DNA of 27,768 bases from Pseudomonadota bacterium (GTDB taxonomy: Bacteria; Pseudomonadota; Alphaproteobacteria; Rhizobiales; Devosiaceae). A program made the translations under genes and the position numbers. The stretch lies in assembly GCA_023436745.1 (NCBI GenBank), contig JAEZHZ010000310.1, forward strand, positions 1-27,768, read 5' to 3'. A model generated the notes under the pieces. The model was given only the letters and a program-made list of their open reading frames with translations. It searched no databases and had not been told where the DNA came from. Shown in pieces: positions 8,484-16,915 of the stretch (position 1 is its first letter; the number at the start of each line of letters is the position of its first letter).

Positions 8484-8805
8484 GATGAGTCCTGCAGGGG
8501 CGGACCTTGGCAGGACGGAGTATGGCTCAACTTCAACCCTGCCTCCAAGACAACAATGTCACCTCAGGGGTGGCGAGTCGCTGGCTCCCGGACGACAGCG
8601 CCGGACGAGGCAATGGCCGAGGCTGCCCTTCACCTGCGCCTAGATCATCGCCCTATTGAACCCGGGCGGGTGCGGGGGCGTTCGTGGTCAAGGTTTCGCG
8701 TAACCAGAGTCACGAGCTCGCGCAGGGGCGGCTGGTATAAGGGCGAACCGGCCCCAGGCAGATAGCCGGCATGGTTTGCAGTGGCGGCCTCTGGAGGAAG
8801 AGCTG
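8484..8805. other. Intergenic region between divergent genes
   Basis: These 322 bp separate the S51 peptidase start and the exporter start. I see no credible gene. TATAAG at 8736-8741 could be a -10 element for the exporter, but no matching -35 sits at the right distance, so I do not mark a promoter. Confidence 0.4.
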
Positions 8806-10539
8806 ATGCTGGTCCGCCTCGTCCGGAAGTTCCTCCAGCCCTACCGGGCCTTCCTCACCGTGATCATTGTTCTTCAACTGGTCAGCACGGTGGCCGCCCT
8901 CTACCTGCCCAGCCTCAACGCCGACATCATCGACCGCGGCGTGGCCGTGGGCGACACGCCGTTCATCGTGCGGACGGGCGCCGTCATGCTGGTCACTGCG
9001 CTGCTGCAGATCGCGGGCTCGATTGCCGCGGTCTGGTTCTCGGCCCGCACTGCAATGAGCTTCGGACGCGACCTCAGAGCCGCGATCTTTCACCAGATCG
9101 GCAGTTTCTCGCAGCGCGAGATGCAGCAGTTCGGAGCGCCGTCGTTGATTACCCGGCAGACCAATGATGTGCAGCAGGTGCAGATGCTGGTGCTCACGAG
9201 CTGCACCCTGATGGTGACGGCCCCGCTGATGATGGTGGGCGGCATCGTGATGGCCATGCGGGAGGATTTTGGCCTGTCGTGGCTGCTGGCGGTCTGTGTT
9301 CCGGCCCTTCTGGTGGCGGTCCTGCTGATCATTTCACAGATGGTGCCGAGCTTTCGCGCCATGCAGGAGCGCATCGACGAGGTCAACCGGCTGCTGCGCG
9401 AGCAGATCACCGGAGTGCGCGTGGTGCGCGCCTTTGTACGCGAGCCCCTTGAGGTGGAGCGGTTTGCCGAGGCTAATGAGCAACTCACCGCCGTGGCGGT
9501 GCGGGCGGGGCGCTGGATGGCCACGATGTTCCCCACCGTCATGCTCATCCTCAACATCTCGTCGGTGGCCGTGCTGTGGTTTGGCGGGCATCGGGTGGCG
9601 AGCGGGCAGATGGAAGTCGGATCGCTCACGGCTTTCCTGGCCTATCTCGTGCAGATCCTGATGTCGGTAATGATGGCAACCTTCATGCTGATCATGGTGC
9701 CACGCTCGGCAGTCTGCGCCGACCGGATCGCTGCAGTGCTGGACTGCAGCTCTTCCGTCCTGCCGCCACCGGAGCCGGTTACCCGGCTGCCCGAGCGCGG
9801 TACCCTTGTGTTCGAGAAGGTCGAATTCGCGTACCCAGGCGCGGGCCTGCCCGTGATACGGGACGTGTCCTTCGCCGCCCGCCCCGGCCAGACCGTCGCG
9901 ATCATAGGTTCTACGGGGGCCGGCAAGAGCACCATCATCAACCTCGTACCGCGCCTTTTTGACGTGACGGCGGGACGCGTGCTGGTGGACGGCGTCGATG
10001 TCCGCCAGATTGATCCCGACCTGCTCTGGAGCGTCATCGGCCTTGTGCCGCAACGCGCCTGGCTGTTTTCCGGCACGATCCGGTCCAACCTGCAATATGG
10101 GCGGCCCGACGCCACCGACGAGGAGATGTGGGGGGCTCTCGAGGTCGCGCAGGCCCGTGAGTTCGTTGAAGCCTTGCCCGAACAGCTCGATGCGCCCATC
10201 GCCCAGGGCGGCACCAATGTCAGCGGTGGCCAGCGCCAGCGCCTTGCCATTGCGCGGGCCCTGATCCGCAAGCCGCAGATCTATCTTTTCGACGACTGCT
10301 TCAGCGCGCTTGACCTCGCCACCGATGCGCGCCTGCGGGCGGCCCTCCATCCGGTCACCCGCGAGGCAACCGTGGTGATGGTGGCCCAGCGGGTTTCTAC
10401 CATCCGCGACGCCGATCTGATCCTCGTGATCGACAATGGCGGGATCGTGGGTCGCGGACGCCATGACGAGCTGCTGGCAAGCTGCGCGACCTATCGCGAG
10501 ATCGTGGCTTCGCAGCTGCGCGCGGAGGAGGCGGCATGA
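8806..10539 (+). CDS. ABC exporter subunit A (degenerate ATP site)
   Basis: A 577-residue half-transporter with an N-terminal six-helix exporter domain (about 15-310) and a C-terminal nucleotide-binding domain. Walker A is GSTGAGKST (368-376) and the signature is VSGGQ (472-476). The Walker B region YLFDDCFSALD carries Asp497 where the catalytic Glu belongs, and the switch position is Gln528 (VAQRVST) instead of His. These two substitutions mark the non-hydrolysing half of heterodimeric exporters such as TM287/288. The frame extends upstream to 8776, but GGAGGA at 8793-8798, 7 bp before ATG 8806, fixes the start. The stop overlaps the partner's ATG by 4 bp, so the pair is translationally coupled. 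Substrates of such pairs are usually drugs or lipophilic compounds; none can be named here. Confidence 0.93.
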   Translation: MLVRLVRKFLQPYRAFLTVIIVLQLVSTVAALYLPSLNADIIDRGVAVGDTPFIVRTGAVMLVTALLQIAGSIAAVWFSARTAMSFGRDLRAAIFHQIGSFSQREMQQFGAPSLITRQTNDVQQVQMLVLTSCTLMVTAPLMMVGGIVMAMREDFGLSWLLAVCVPALLVAVLLIISQMVPSFRAMQERIDEVNRLLREQITGVRVVRAFVREPLEVERFAEANEQLTAVAVRAGRWMATMFPTVMLILNISSVAVLWFGGHRVASGQMEVGSLTAFLAYLVQILMSVMMATFMLIMVPRSAVCADRIAAVLDCSSSVLPPPEPVTRLPERGTLVFEKVEFAYPGAGLPVIRDVSFAARPGQTVAIIGSTGAGKSTIINLVPRLFDVTAGRVLVDGVDVRQIDPDLLWSVIGLVPQRAWLFSGTIRSNLQYGRPDATDEEMWGALEVAQAREFVEALPEQLDAPIAQGGTNVSGGQRQRLAIARALIRKPQIYLFDDCFSALDLATDARLRAALHPVTREATVVMVAQRVSTIRDADLILVIDNGGIVGRGRHDELLASCATYREIVASQLRAEEAA

Positions 10540-12542
10540 CTGCGCCGGGAACGCCTCACTCGTCGGCTGCTGCTCCGGGCGACGGGCGTCTGAAGGAGAC
10601 TGAGCGCATTCCACCGGCCCCTGGCGGGCCGGGACGGGGCCATATGGGCGGCGGGATGGTCGGCCAGAAAGCCATGTCCTTTGGCCCCTCGGCGCGGCGG
10701 CTGGTGGCACGACTGGGCCCCGAAAGTGCCAAGGCCCTCGCCGTCGTGGCGCTGGCCCTGGTGAGCGTGGGGCTCACCGCTCTTGGCCCCAGGGTCCTGG
10801 GCTATGCCACCGACCTGATCTTTTCAGGCGTGATCGGAGCACAGCTGCCCGCCGGAATGAGCCAGGCCGAGGCCGTTGCCACCCTGCGGGCGCGCGGGGA
10901 TGACCAGTTCGCCGACATGGTGGCCTCGATGAACCTGGTTCCCGGTCAGGGGATCGACTTCACGGCGGTGGGCGATGTGCTGCTTTGGGCGCTGGCGATC
11001 TACGTCGCGGCGTCGCTCCTGGCCTGGCTGCAGGGCTTCTTGCTCAACGATGTCGTGCAGCGGACGGTGCTGCGCATGCGGGCCGAGGTGGAGGACAAGG
11101 TCAACCGCCTGCCGCTGAGCTATTTCGACCGCCAGCCGCGGGGCGAACTGCTCAGCCGCGTCACCAACGACATCGACAATGTCAGCCAGACGCTGCAGCA
11201 GACCATGAGCCAGTTGCTGACCTCCCTGCTGACGCTGCTGGCGGTGCTCGGCATGATGTTCCTGATTTCACCGCTCCTTGCCATGGTTGCACTGGTCTCG
11301 ATACCCATCTCGCTGGCCGTGACCCGGATGGTGATGAGCCGTTCCCAAGGCCTGTTCGTCGAGCAGTGGCGGCGAACCGGCCGCCTCAATGCCCATGTCG
11401 AGGAGGCATTTTCCGGGCATGCGCTGGTCAAGGTTTTCGGGCGCCAGCGCGAGGTGGAAGCGGTGTTCGAACGCGAGAACGAGGCGCTCTATCAAGCCAG
11501 CTTCGGAGCCCAGTTCATCAGCGGGGTGATCATGCCGCTGATGATGTTCATCGGCAATATCAACTATGTCGTCATCGCCGTCCTGGGTGGCGTCCGGGTG
11601 GCGAACGGCACCATGTCGCTGGGTGACGTGCAGGCCTTCATCCAGTATTCACGCCAGTTCACCCAGCCCGTGACGCAGGTGGCCTCCATGGCCAACCTGA
11701 TGCAGTCGGGCGTTGCTTCGGCCGAGCGGGTGTTCGAGCTGCTTGATGCGACGGAGGAGCGGCCGGACCCTCCCGGCCGCCTTGCCGGACTGGACGTGCC
11801 CCGGGGCGAAGTGCGTTTCGAGAACGTGTCCTTCGCCTATCAGCCCGACGCCCCCCTTATCGAAAATCTCTCGCTGGTGGCGCGGCCGGGCCAGACAGTA
11901 GCGATCGTCGGCCCGACCGGGGCCGGCAAGACCACGCTGGTGAATCTGGTGATGCGGTTCTACGAGGTGACCGGTGGCAGGATCACCCTTGATGGCGTGG
12001 ATATCTCCACGATGCCGCGGCGCACGCTGCGTCGCCAGATCGGCATGGTGCTCCAGGATACCTGGCTGTTCGAGGGGACCATCCGCGACAACATCGCCTA
12101 TGGGCTCCCCGGGGCCACTGACGAGCAAATCCTCGCTGCCGCCCGAGCGACCTTTGTCGACCGCTTCGTGCACACCCTGCCTGCTGGCTATGACACGATG
12201 ATCGACGAGGAAGGCTCCAACCTGTCAGCGGGAGAGCGGCAGCTGGTGACGATCGCCCGCGCCTTCGTGTCCGACCCGGCGCTGCTCATCCTCGACGAGG
12301 CGACCTCGGCGGTCGACACCCGCACCGAGCTGCTGGTGCAACAGGCAATGAGTGCCTTGCGCCGCGAGCGCACCTCGTTCGTCATTGCGCACCGCCTTTC
12401 CACCATCCGCGATGCCGACCTGATCCTGGTCATGGAGCGGGGCGCCATCGTGGAGCAAGGCACGCACAACGAGCTCCTCGCCCGGAACGGCGCCTATGCC
12501 GCGCTCTACAACGCCCAGTTCACGGCACAGCCGGCAGACTAG
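10536..12542 (+). CDS. ABC exporter subunit B (catalytic ATP site)
   Basis: A 668-residue partner of the preceding subunit. A Gly/Pro-rich, probably disordered cytoplasmic tail occupies residues 1-45. The exporter transmembrane domain follows, with an unusually long first extracytoplasmic loop (about 98-148). The nucleotide-binding domain has Walker A GPTGAGKTT (459-467), Walker B LLILDE with catalytic Glu588, and switch His619 (IAHRLST), all canonical. Its signature, however, is LSAGE (563-567), not LSGGQ. In a head-to-tail dimer this altered signature faces the degenerate Walker motifs of subunit A, so one composite site is fully degenerate and the other canonical. The start overlaps subunit A by ATGA. 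The gene ends 3 bp before a strong hairpin. Confidence 0.93.
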   Translation: MTAPGTPHSSAAAPGDGRLKETERIPPAPGGPGRGHMGGGMVGQKAMSFGPSARRLVARLGPESAKALAVVALALVSVGLTALGPRVLGYATDLIFSGVIGAQLPAGMSQAEAVATLRARGDDQFADMVASMNLVPGQGIDFTAVGDVLLWALAIYVAASLLAWLQGFLLNDVVQRTVLRMRAEVEDKVNRLPLSYFDRQPRGELLSRVTNDIDNVSQTLQQTMSQLLTSLLTLLAVLGMMFLISPLLAMVALVSIPISLAVTRMVMSRSQGLFVEQWRRTGRLNAHVEEAFSGHALVKVFGRQREVEAVFERENEALYQASFGAQFISGVIMPLMMFIGNINYVVIAVLGGVRVANGTMSLGDVQAFIQYSRQFTQPVTQVASMANLMQSGVASAERVFELLDATEERPDPPGRLAGLDVPRGEVRFENVSFAYQPDAPLIENLSLVARPGQTVAIVGPTGAGKTTLVNLVMRFYEVTGGRITLDGVDISTMPRRTLRRQIGMVLQDTWLFEGTIRDNIAYGLPGATDEQILAAARATFVDRFVHTLPAGYDTMIDEEGSNLSAGERQLVTIARAFVSDPALLILDEATSAVDTRTELLVQQAMSALRRERTSFVIAHRLSTIRDADLILVMERGAIVEQGTHNELLARNGAYAALYNAQFTAQPAD

Positions 12543-12545
12543 TGG

Positions 12546-12571
12546 GGCCGGGACGATCTCGCGTCCCGGCC
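12546..12571. terminator. Hairpin between convergent operons
   Basis: GGCCGGGACG-ATCTCG-CGTCCCGGCC is a perfect 10-bp GC-rich stem with a 6-nt loop. It fills the 35-bp gap between the exporter stop (plus) and the sugar-binding protein stop (minus). Because it is symmetrical it can serve both transcripts. There is no clean T-tract on either side. Confidence 0.7.
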
Positions 12572-12577
12572 GTGAGC

Positions 12578-13519
12578 CTAGTTCAGGAATTCATCGACGT
12601 TTTCGGCGGTGACGACGTCGTTGCCGGTGTAGATGATTTCCTCGACGGTCTCACCGTTGACGATGGCGAGCAGGGTATCCATCGCCTTCTCGCCCATCTC
12701 GTATGGACGCTGCCCGACGAGGCCGTTGGCGTAGCCTTCCTTGAGCAACTCCAGCTGCTGCGGCAGGGTATCGGCGACGACGAGGGCGAAGGCTCCGCTG
12801 TCGAGGTCGGCCTTGTACTGATCGACGAAGTTCTTCCAGCCGTCGGGCGCGAACATTGGCCAGCCGCCGACGGGCACGATGGCGCTGAGATCGGGGTTCG
12901 CCGTCTTGAGGTCGCTCATCTGCTGCACGGCGAGGGCAATGTCGTCGTTGGAGAAGGTCGGCGAACCGGGTACCTCGGTCCAGTTGGAGCCTTCGAGGGC
13001 CTCACGTACCCCGTCGACGCGCAGGGCGAGGTTCGGCGCCGCCGCGCCGCCCGAGATCATGCCATAGGTGCCGCCATCCGGGGCGACCTGCAGCAGCAGC
13101 TTGCCCAGGTCTTCGCCGAAGAGCTTGTTGTCGGTGCCGACATAGGCGACACGGGTGCTGTCCGGAGCATCGGAGTCGAAGGTGATGACCGCGATGCCGG
13201 CCTCGGTGGCGCGGTCGATCACGGTGGTGGCGGCGGCGATGTCGGACACCGAGATGGCCAGTCCGTCCACCCCCTGGGTTATCAGGTCCTCGATGATCTG
13301 GGCCTGAGTGGTCGCCTCGTGTTCCACCGGGCCGATATAGAGGCAGGTGACGTTGCCGAGTTCGGCAGCCCGGGCCTCACAGCCGTCACGGGCCAGGTCG
13401 AAGAAGGGATTGTTCATGGCCTTCGGGACGACCGCGAAGGTGTAGGTCTCCTGCGCCATGACGGTTCCGCCGAGGAACATTGTGGCAAGTGTGCCCAGCA
13501 CGATGGCTGTCTTGGTCAT
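12578..13519 (-). CDS. Sugar ABC transporter substrate-binding protein (RbsB-like)
   Basis: A 313-residue periplasmic binding protein of the type-1, ribose-binding fold family. The signal peptide ends near VMAQ. The mature part begins with the typical first strand YTFAVVPKAMNNPFF, and the family's TFDSDAPDS and AYVGTDN elements follow. The frame reaches a TTG at 13534, but GGAGGAG six bases before ATG 13519 shows the true start. It is the last gene of a three-gene importer operon, 144 bp after the permease. That gap contains stable hairpins, which could protect this end of the mRNA and raise binding-protein levels. Ligand specificity cannot be read from the sequence. The divergent dehydrogenase suggests a hexose, polyol or sugar acid. 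Confidence 0.9.
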   Translation of the reverse strand: MTKTAIVLGTLATMFLGGTVMAQETYTFAVVPKAMNNPFFDLARDGCEARAAELGNVTCLYIGPVEHEATTQAQIIEDLITQGVDGLAISVSDIAAATTVIDRATEAGIAVITFDSDAPDSTRVAYVGTDNKLFGEDLGKLLLQVAPDGGTYGMISGGAAAPNLALRVDGVREALEGSNWTEVPGSPTFSNDDIALAVQQMSDLKTANPDLSAIVPVGGWPMFAPDGWKNFVDQYKADLDSGAFALVVADTLPQQLELLKEGYANGLVGQRPYEMGEKAMDTLLAIVNGETVEEIIYTGNDVVTAENVDEFLN

Positions 13520-13563
13520 AGATGTCTCCTCCAAATATACCGGACCCTCGATCCGATATGCTT

Positions 13564-13639
13564 GCCGGCGAGATATTCGCCGGCCTCCCTTCGGCCCCTG
13601 GACGTTCGCCTGGAACCGATCGTGTTGGGGCCGCGCCCC
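13564..13639 (-). repeat. Hairpins between permease and binding-protein genes
   Basis: Two inverted repeats lie inside the importer operon: GCCGGCGA-GATAT-TCGCCGGC (13564-13584, perfect 8-bp stem) and GGGGC-CGC-GCCCC (13627-13639). In other binding-protein operons intercistronic stems block decay or partly terminate transcription, giving unequal amounts of binding protein and membrane parts. That role is inference here. Confidence 0.5.
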
Positions 13640-13663
13640 GGCGCAGCTCCGAGTTCCGAGGTG

Positions 13664-14698
13664 TCAGCCGCTGCGGGCCGAACGCAGACGATCGACTAGA
13701 ACGGCCGCGACGATGATGGCGCCCACCAGTGTCTGCTGCCAGTACGGGTCCACCCGGGCCAGAACGAGCCCGTTGCGGATCACCTCGATAAGGATGCAGC
13801 CAATGATGGCGCCCGCTGCGCCGCCGACACCACCGGCGAGGTTCGCGCCGCCGATGACGGCTGCCGCAATGATCGTCAGTTCATAGGCTGTCGCCAGATT
13901 GGCGGGAGCGGAGCCCAGCCATCCCGAGATGATGATGCCGTTGATGCCTGCCGCAACGGAGCACAGTATGTAGACCTGGATCTTGACCCTATCCACGTTC
14001 ACCCCGGTCAGGCGGCCCGCATTCTCGTTGCTGCCGATCGCGAAGACATGCTTGCCCCAGGCCGTGTGGTTCAGCGCCACCCACATCAGCACCGCGCAGA
14101 CCAGCAGGTACAGGAACGACACTGGTACCACGTTCAGCAGCCGGCCGGCTGTGACGGCGAGGAACAGGTCCTTGTCGGGGCCGGCGGGGAAGGTGCCACG
14201 ACCCTGCGTCGCCACATAGACGAGGCCTCGGACCATGGAGAGCGTGCCAAGTGTGGTGACGAACGGACTGAGTTTGAGCTTGGCGATGGCGAAGCCGTTG
14301 AACAGGCCTACGGCCGCTGACGCCGACAGCCCGGCAGCCAGGGATATCACCAGCGCACTCCCCGTGAACGGGTAGAAGCCTGCGGTGTTGAGCGCGTTCA
14401 TCGTCAGGGACGTCACGGTTGCCGACAGCGCTATGGTGGAGCCCACCGAAAGGTCGATACCCCCGGTGATGATCACCAGGGTGATGCCGAGCGTCGCGAT
14501 GGCGATGAACGAGAAGTTGCGGGTGATGTTGGAGATGTTGCCGGCCGTCAGGAAATTGGGCGACAGAAACGTCATCACCACGATGAGCACGACAAGGGCG
14601 GCCAGCACATAGGCCGACTGGCTGGCAAGGAACCCGCGCTGCCAGAACCGCACCTGCCCAACGTTGGTGAAGGTCGACGCATGGGTGTTGGACATCAT
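13664..14698 (-). CDS. Sugar ABC transporter permease (RbsC/FrcB-like)
   Basis: A 344-residue inner-membrane permease of the monosaccharide importer family with 8-10 hydrophobic segments. The family motif ITGGIDLSVGS follows the second or third helix, and the cytoplasmic coupling loop around AIGSNENAGRLTGVNVDRVK matches RbsC proteins. A start with AAGGAGG four bases upstream overlaps the ATPase stop by 4 bp (ATGA), giving coupled translation. Order on the transcript is ATPase, permease, binding protein, an arrangement seen in several alphaproteobacterial sugar importers. The transported sugar is unknown. Confidence 0.92.
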   Translation of the reverse strand: MMSNTHASTFTNVGQVRFWQRGFLASQSAYVLAALVVLIVVMTFLSPNFLTAGNISNITRNFSFIAIATLGITLVIITGGIDLSVGSTIALSATVTSLTMNALNTAGFYPFTGSALVISLAAGLSASAAVGLFNGFAIAKLKLSPFVTTLGTLSMVRGLVYVATQGRGTFPAGPDKDLFLAVTAGRLLNVVPVSFLYLLVCAVLMWVALNHTAWGKHVFAIGSNENAGRLTGVNVDRVKIQVYILCSVAAGINGIIISGWLGSAPANLATAYELTIIAAAVIGGANLAGGVGGAAGAIIGCILIEVIRNGLVLARVDPYWQQTLVGAIIVAAVLVDRLRSARSG

Positions 14699-15435
14699 GC
14701 GGCCTCCTTGGCGCCGGTGATCAACGCCGTCACCTCTTCGGGCGAGGAATCCGATATGCTCTTGTCAGCCACCTTGGTGCCGCGGCGCATGACGATGACG
14801 CGCTCGCAGACGGCGAACACGTCCGGCATGCGGTGGGAGATCAGGATCACCGCGATGCCCGCGTCCTTGAGCCGGCCGATGAGGTTCAGCACTTCGGCGA
14901 CCTGACGCACGGAGATGGCGGCGGTCGGCTCGTCCATCAGGATCAGCTTGGCGTCGGCGAGCCGGGTACGCGCAATCGCCACGGCCTGACGCTGGCCGCC
15001 CGACATCTGCCGCACGTAGTCATCGGCCCGCGTTTCAGACTTGAGTTCCGCAAACAGCTCGGCGGCCCGCGCGTTCATGGCGTTGTGGCGCAGAAAGCGG
15101 AAGGGTCCGAAGCGGCGCTTGAGCTCCCGGCCCAGGAAGATGTTCTCGGCGGCCGTCAGATTGTCGGCCAGGGCAAGGTCCTGGTACACGGTCTCGATGC
15201 CGAGCCTGCGGGCTTCTCCCGGGCTGGCGATGTGAGCGTGGTCGCCGGAAAAGTGCAGGGTGCCGGCGGTTGGCTGGTAGATGCCCGATATGATCTTGAC
15301 CAGTGTCGACTTGCCCGCCCCGTTGTCGCCCATGAGGCCGACCACCTCTCCGGGCTGGATGGAAAAGCTGACATCCGACAGGGCCCGGATCGCGCCGAAC
15401 TCCTTGGATATCCCCCTCAACTCAAGTAGTGCCAA
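14695..15435 (-). CDS. Sugar ABC transporter ATP-binding protein (FrcA-like, single domain)
   Basis: A 246-residue ATPase with one nucleotide-binding domain, like FrcA and unlike the double-domain RbsA. Walker A is GDNGAGKST (residues 36-44), the signature is MSGGQRQ, Walker B is LILMDEPT and the switch is ISHRM. The frame runs back to an ATG at 15471, but GGGAGGA five bases before TTG 15435 and the family alignment (protein beginning ALLELRGISK) favour the TTG start. Translation from 15471 would add 12 residues of no evident function. It heads the importer operon, and its 3' end overlaps the permease start by 4 bp. It energises uptake together with the permease and the RbsB-like protein. Confidence 0.92.
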   Translation of the reverse strand: MALLELRGISKEFGAIRALSDVSFSIQPGEVVGLMGDNGAGKSTLVKIISGIYQPTAGTLHFSGDHAHIASPGEARRLGIETVYQDLALADNLTAAENIFLGRELKRRFGPFRFLRHNAMNARAAELFAELKSETRADDYVRQMSGGQRQAVAIARTRLADAKLILMDEPTAAISVRQVAEVLNLIGRLKDAGIAVILISHRMPDVFAVCERVIVMRRGTKVADKSISDSSPEEVTALITGAKEAA

Positions 15436-15564
15436 CGAATCCTCCCGTGTTGGCAGTATCCTCGCGAGCATTGAATTCGGGCTCGTATCCGCCTGCCGCA
15501 GCGCTCAAGACATGCGCTTGTTGTTGTGCAGGCCGTCTCTCGGAACACTCAATCGCTACTACGA

Positions 15565-15594
15565 TTGAATTAGTACTACAATACGATAGATATT
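15565..15594 (+). promoter_or_regulatory. Candidate promoter with GntR/FCD-type operator
   Basis: TAGTACTACAA at 15571-15581 fits the TNGTNNNACNA consensus of FadR/FCD-subfamily GntR regulators on the plus strand, and the same bases (TTGTAGTACTA) fit it on the minus strand. It lies in the spacer of a plausible plus-strand promoter, TTGAAT (15565-15570), 18 bp, GATATT (15589-15594). Position between the divergent importer and dehydrogenase suggests joint repression. No regulator gene is adjacent. Confidence 0.45.
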
Positions 15595-15709
15595 GGGCGG
15601 GATCTTCGGGCGTTGCCTGCGGTGACAGGGGCAGGGCGACACTTCACGGTCAGTGTCGATGATTTCGCCCGTGCCGTCCATGGGCGTTCGGCAGTTGCAA
15701 GGAGCCGAG

Positions 15710-16723
15710 ATGAACAGTGTTGACGCTCTGGTGGTGACCCGTCCCGGCGAACTCGCGGTCGAGAAAAGGGTGCGCCCCGGGCGTGCGAACGACGAGGTCC
15801 TCGTGGCGCCTCGCCGCGCAGGGATTTGCGGTACCGACTACCACATCTACGAGGGCAACCAGCCGTTCCTCGACTACCCCCGCGTGATGGGCCACGAACT
15901 TGCGGTGGACCTGGTGGAAGCGCCGCCGGGCTCCGACCTGCGGGTGGGCGAAACCTATATCGTCAACCCATACATCAGCTGCGGCACCTGTATCGCCTGC
16001 CGCAAGGGCAAGCCGAACTGCTGTACCAAGATCAGCGTCCTCGGGGTCCATCGTGACGGTGGAATGGCCGGGCTGGTGACTCTTCCCGCCCGCAACCTGA
16101 TCCCGGCGCAGGGGCTGAGCGCTGACGCATGCGCCATGGTGGAGTTCCTGGCCATCGGCGCTCATGCAGTCCGGCGCGCCGGCACCGCCAAGGGCGATCA
16201 GGTCCTGGTCGTCGGTGCGGGCCCGATCGGCCTGGGCACCGCTCTCTTCGCAGCGATCGAGAGCGGTGGGGTGACCCTGATGGATCGCGACCCCGGCCGC
16301 CTCGAGGCCGCCTCGAAGCTCATCCCCAACAGCAAGATCGTAATGGCCGGGGACAATGAGGCCCTTGCAGAGATTGCACCGGAGGGGTTCGACGTCGTTT
16401 TCGACGCGACCGGCAACCGGGAGTCGATCGAGCGCGGCTTTGCCCACGCCGCCCATGGCGGCTGCTACTGTCTCGTCAGCATCGTCAAGGGAGACATCAG
16501 CTTCGTCGACGCCGATTTCCACCGCAAGGAACTGACTCTGCTCGGCAGCCGCAACGCGCTTGCCGCGGACTTCGAGAAGGTCATTGGCGCCATCAGATCG
16601 GGCGCAGCAAAGCCCGGAGACTGGATCACGCATCGCACCACCATCCAGGATGCCATCAAAGACCTTCCCTTCTGGGCGGCCAACAAGGTCGGGCTCATCA
16701 AGGCAGTGATCGAGATCGGATAG
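15710..16723 (+). CDS. Zinc-type sugar-acid/polyol dehydrogenase (LgoD-like)
   Basis: A 337-residue medium-chain zinc dehydrogenase. Catalytic zinc ligands are Cys40 (GICGTD), His62-Glu63 (GHE) and probably Glu145. The structural zinc lobe has Cys91, 94, 97 and 105. The nucleotide-binding motif is GAGPIG (169-174), and Asp192 after the second strand suggests NAD. From memory, the segments NPYISCGTC, NCCTKISVLGVHRDGG, VLVVGAGPIGLG and LLGSRNA are close to E. coli L-galactonate 5-dehydrogenase (LgoD) and related L-gulonate/L-idonate enzymes. AAGGAG five bases before ATG 15710 sets the start; the frame itself extends to 15653. Divergent from the sugar importer, it probably oxidises the imported sugar acid or polyol. 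The exact substrate is not certain. Confidence 0.85.
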   Translation: MNSVDALVVTRPGELAVEKRVRPGRANDEVLVAPRRAGICGTDYHIYEGNQPFLDYPRVMGHELAVDLVEAPPGSDLRVGETYIVNPYISCGTCIACRKGKPNCCTKISVLGVHRDGGMAGLVTLPARNLIPAQGLSADACAMVEFLAIGAHAVRRAGTAKGDQVLVVGAGPIGLGTALFAAIESGGVTLMDRDPGRLEAASKLIPNSKIVMAGDNEALAEIAPEGFDVVFDATGNRESIERGFAHAAHGGCYCLVSIVKGDISFVDADFHRKELTLLGSRNALAADFEKVIGAIRSGAAKPGDWITHRTTIQDAIKDLPFWAANKVGLIKAVIEIG

Positions 16724-16733
16724 GGGCCAGTCA

Positions 16734-16765
16734 GGGCGGGTGCTGGCAATCACCAGTATCCGTCT
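16734..16765 (+). terminator. Possible terminator after the dehydrogenase
   Basis: Thirteen bases (16734-16746) pair with 16753-16765 around the loop CAATCA, using four G-U pairs in the plus-strand RNA. It starts 11 bp after the dehydrogenase stop. There is no T-tract and the minus strand would pair less well, so it would favour the plus transcript. The rest of 16724-16915, between convergent genes, is empty. Confidence 0.35.
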
Positions 16766-16915
16766 CGCCTGCCGAAACGCCTAGCTCATGAATGGGAGTG
16801 GAGCTCCGGCGCCTGGACAGGTGATCTCATCGGCCCTGGCGGCAAGGAGATCGGCTTCGGCTTGGCGTCTGAGCAAGAGCGTAGGCATCCCGTGACCACC
16901 CGGGCAGCATCGGCA

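Noticed and set aside
9334..10710. Minus-strand frame of 458 codons
   Set aside because: It is antisense to the exporter genes, whose ATPase motifs are unmistakable.
12542..13699. Long plus-strand frame of 385 codons
   Set aside because: It is the antisense shadow of the sugar-binding protein. The minus-strand reading has a signal peptide, family motifs and a ribosome site; this one has none.
15650..16753. Minus-strand frame of 367 codons
   Set aside because: Shadow of the zinc dehydrogenase, which has all zinc ligands and a Rossmann motif in the plus frame.
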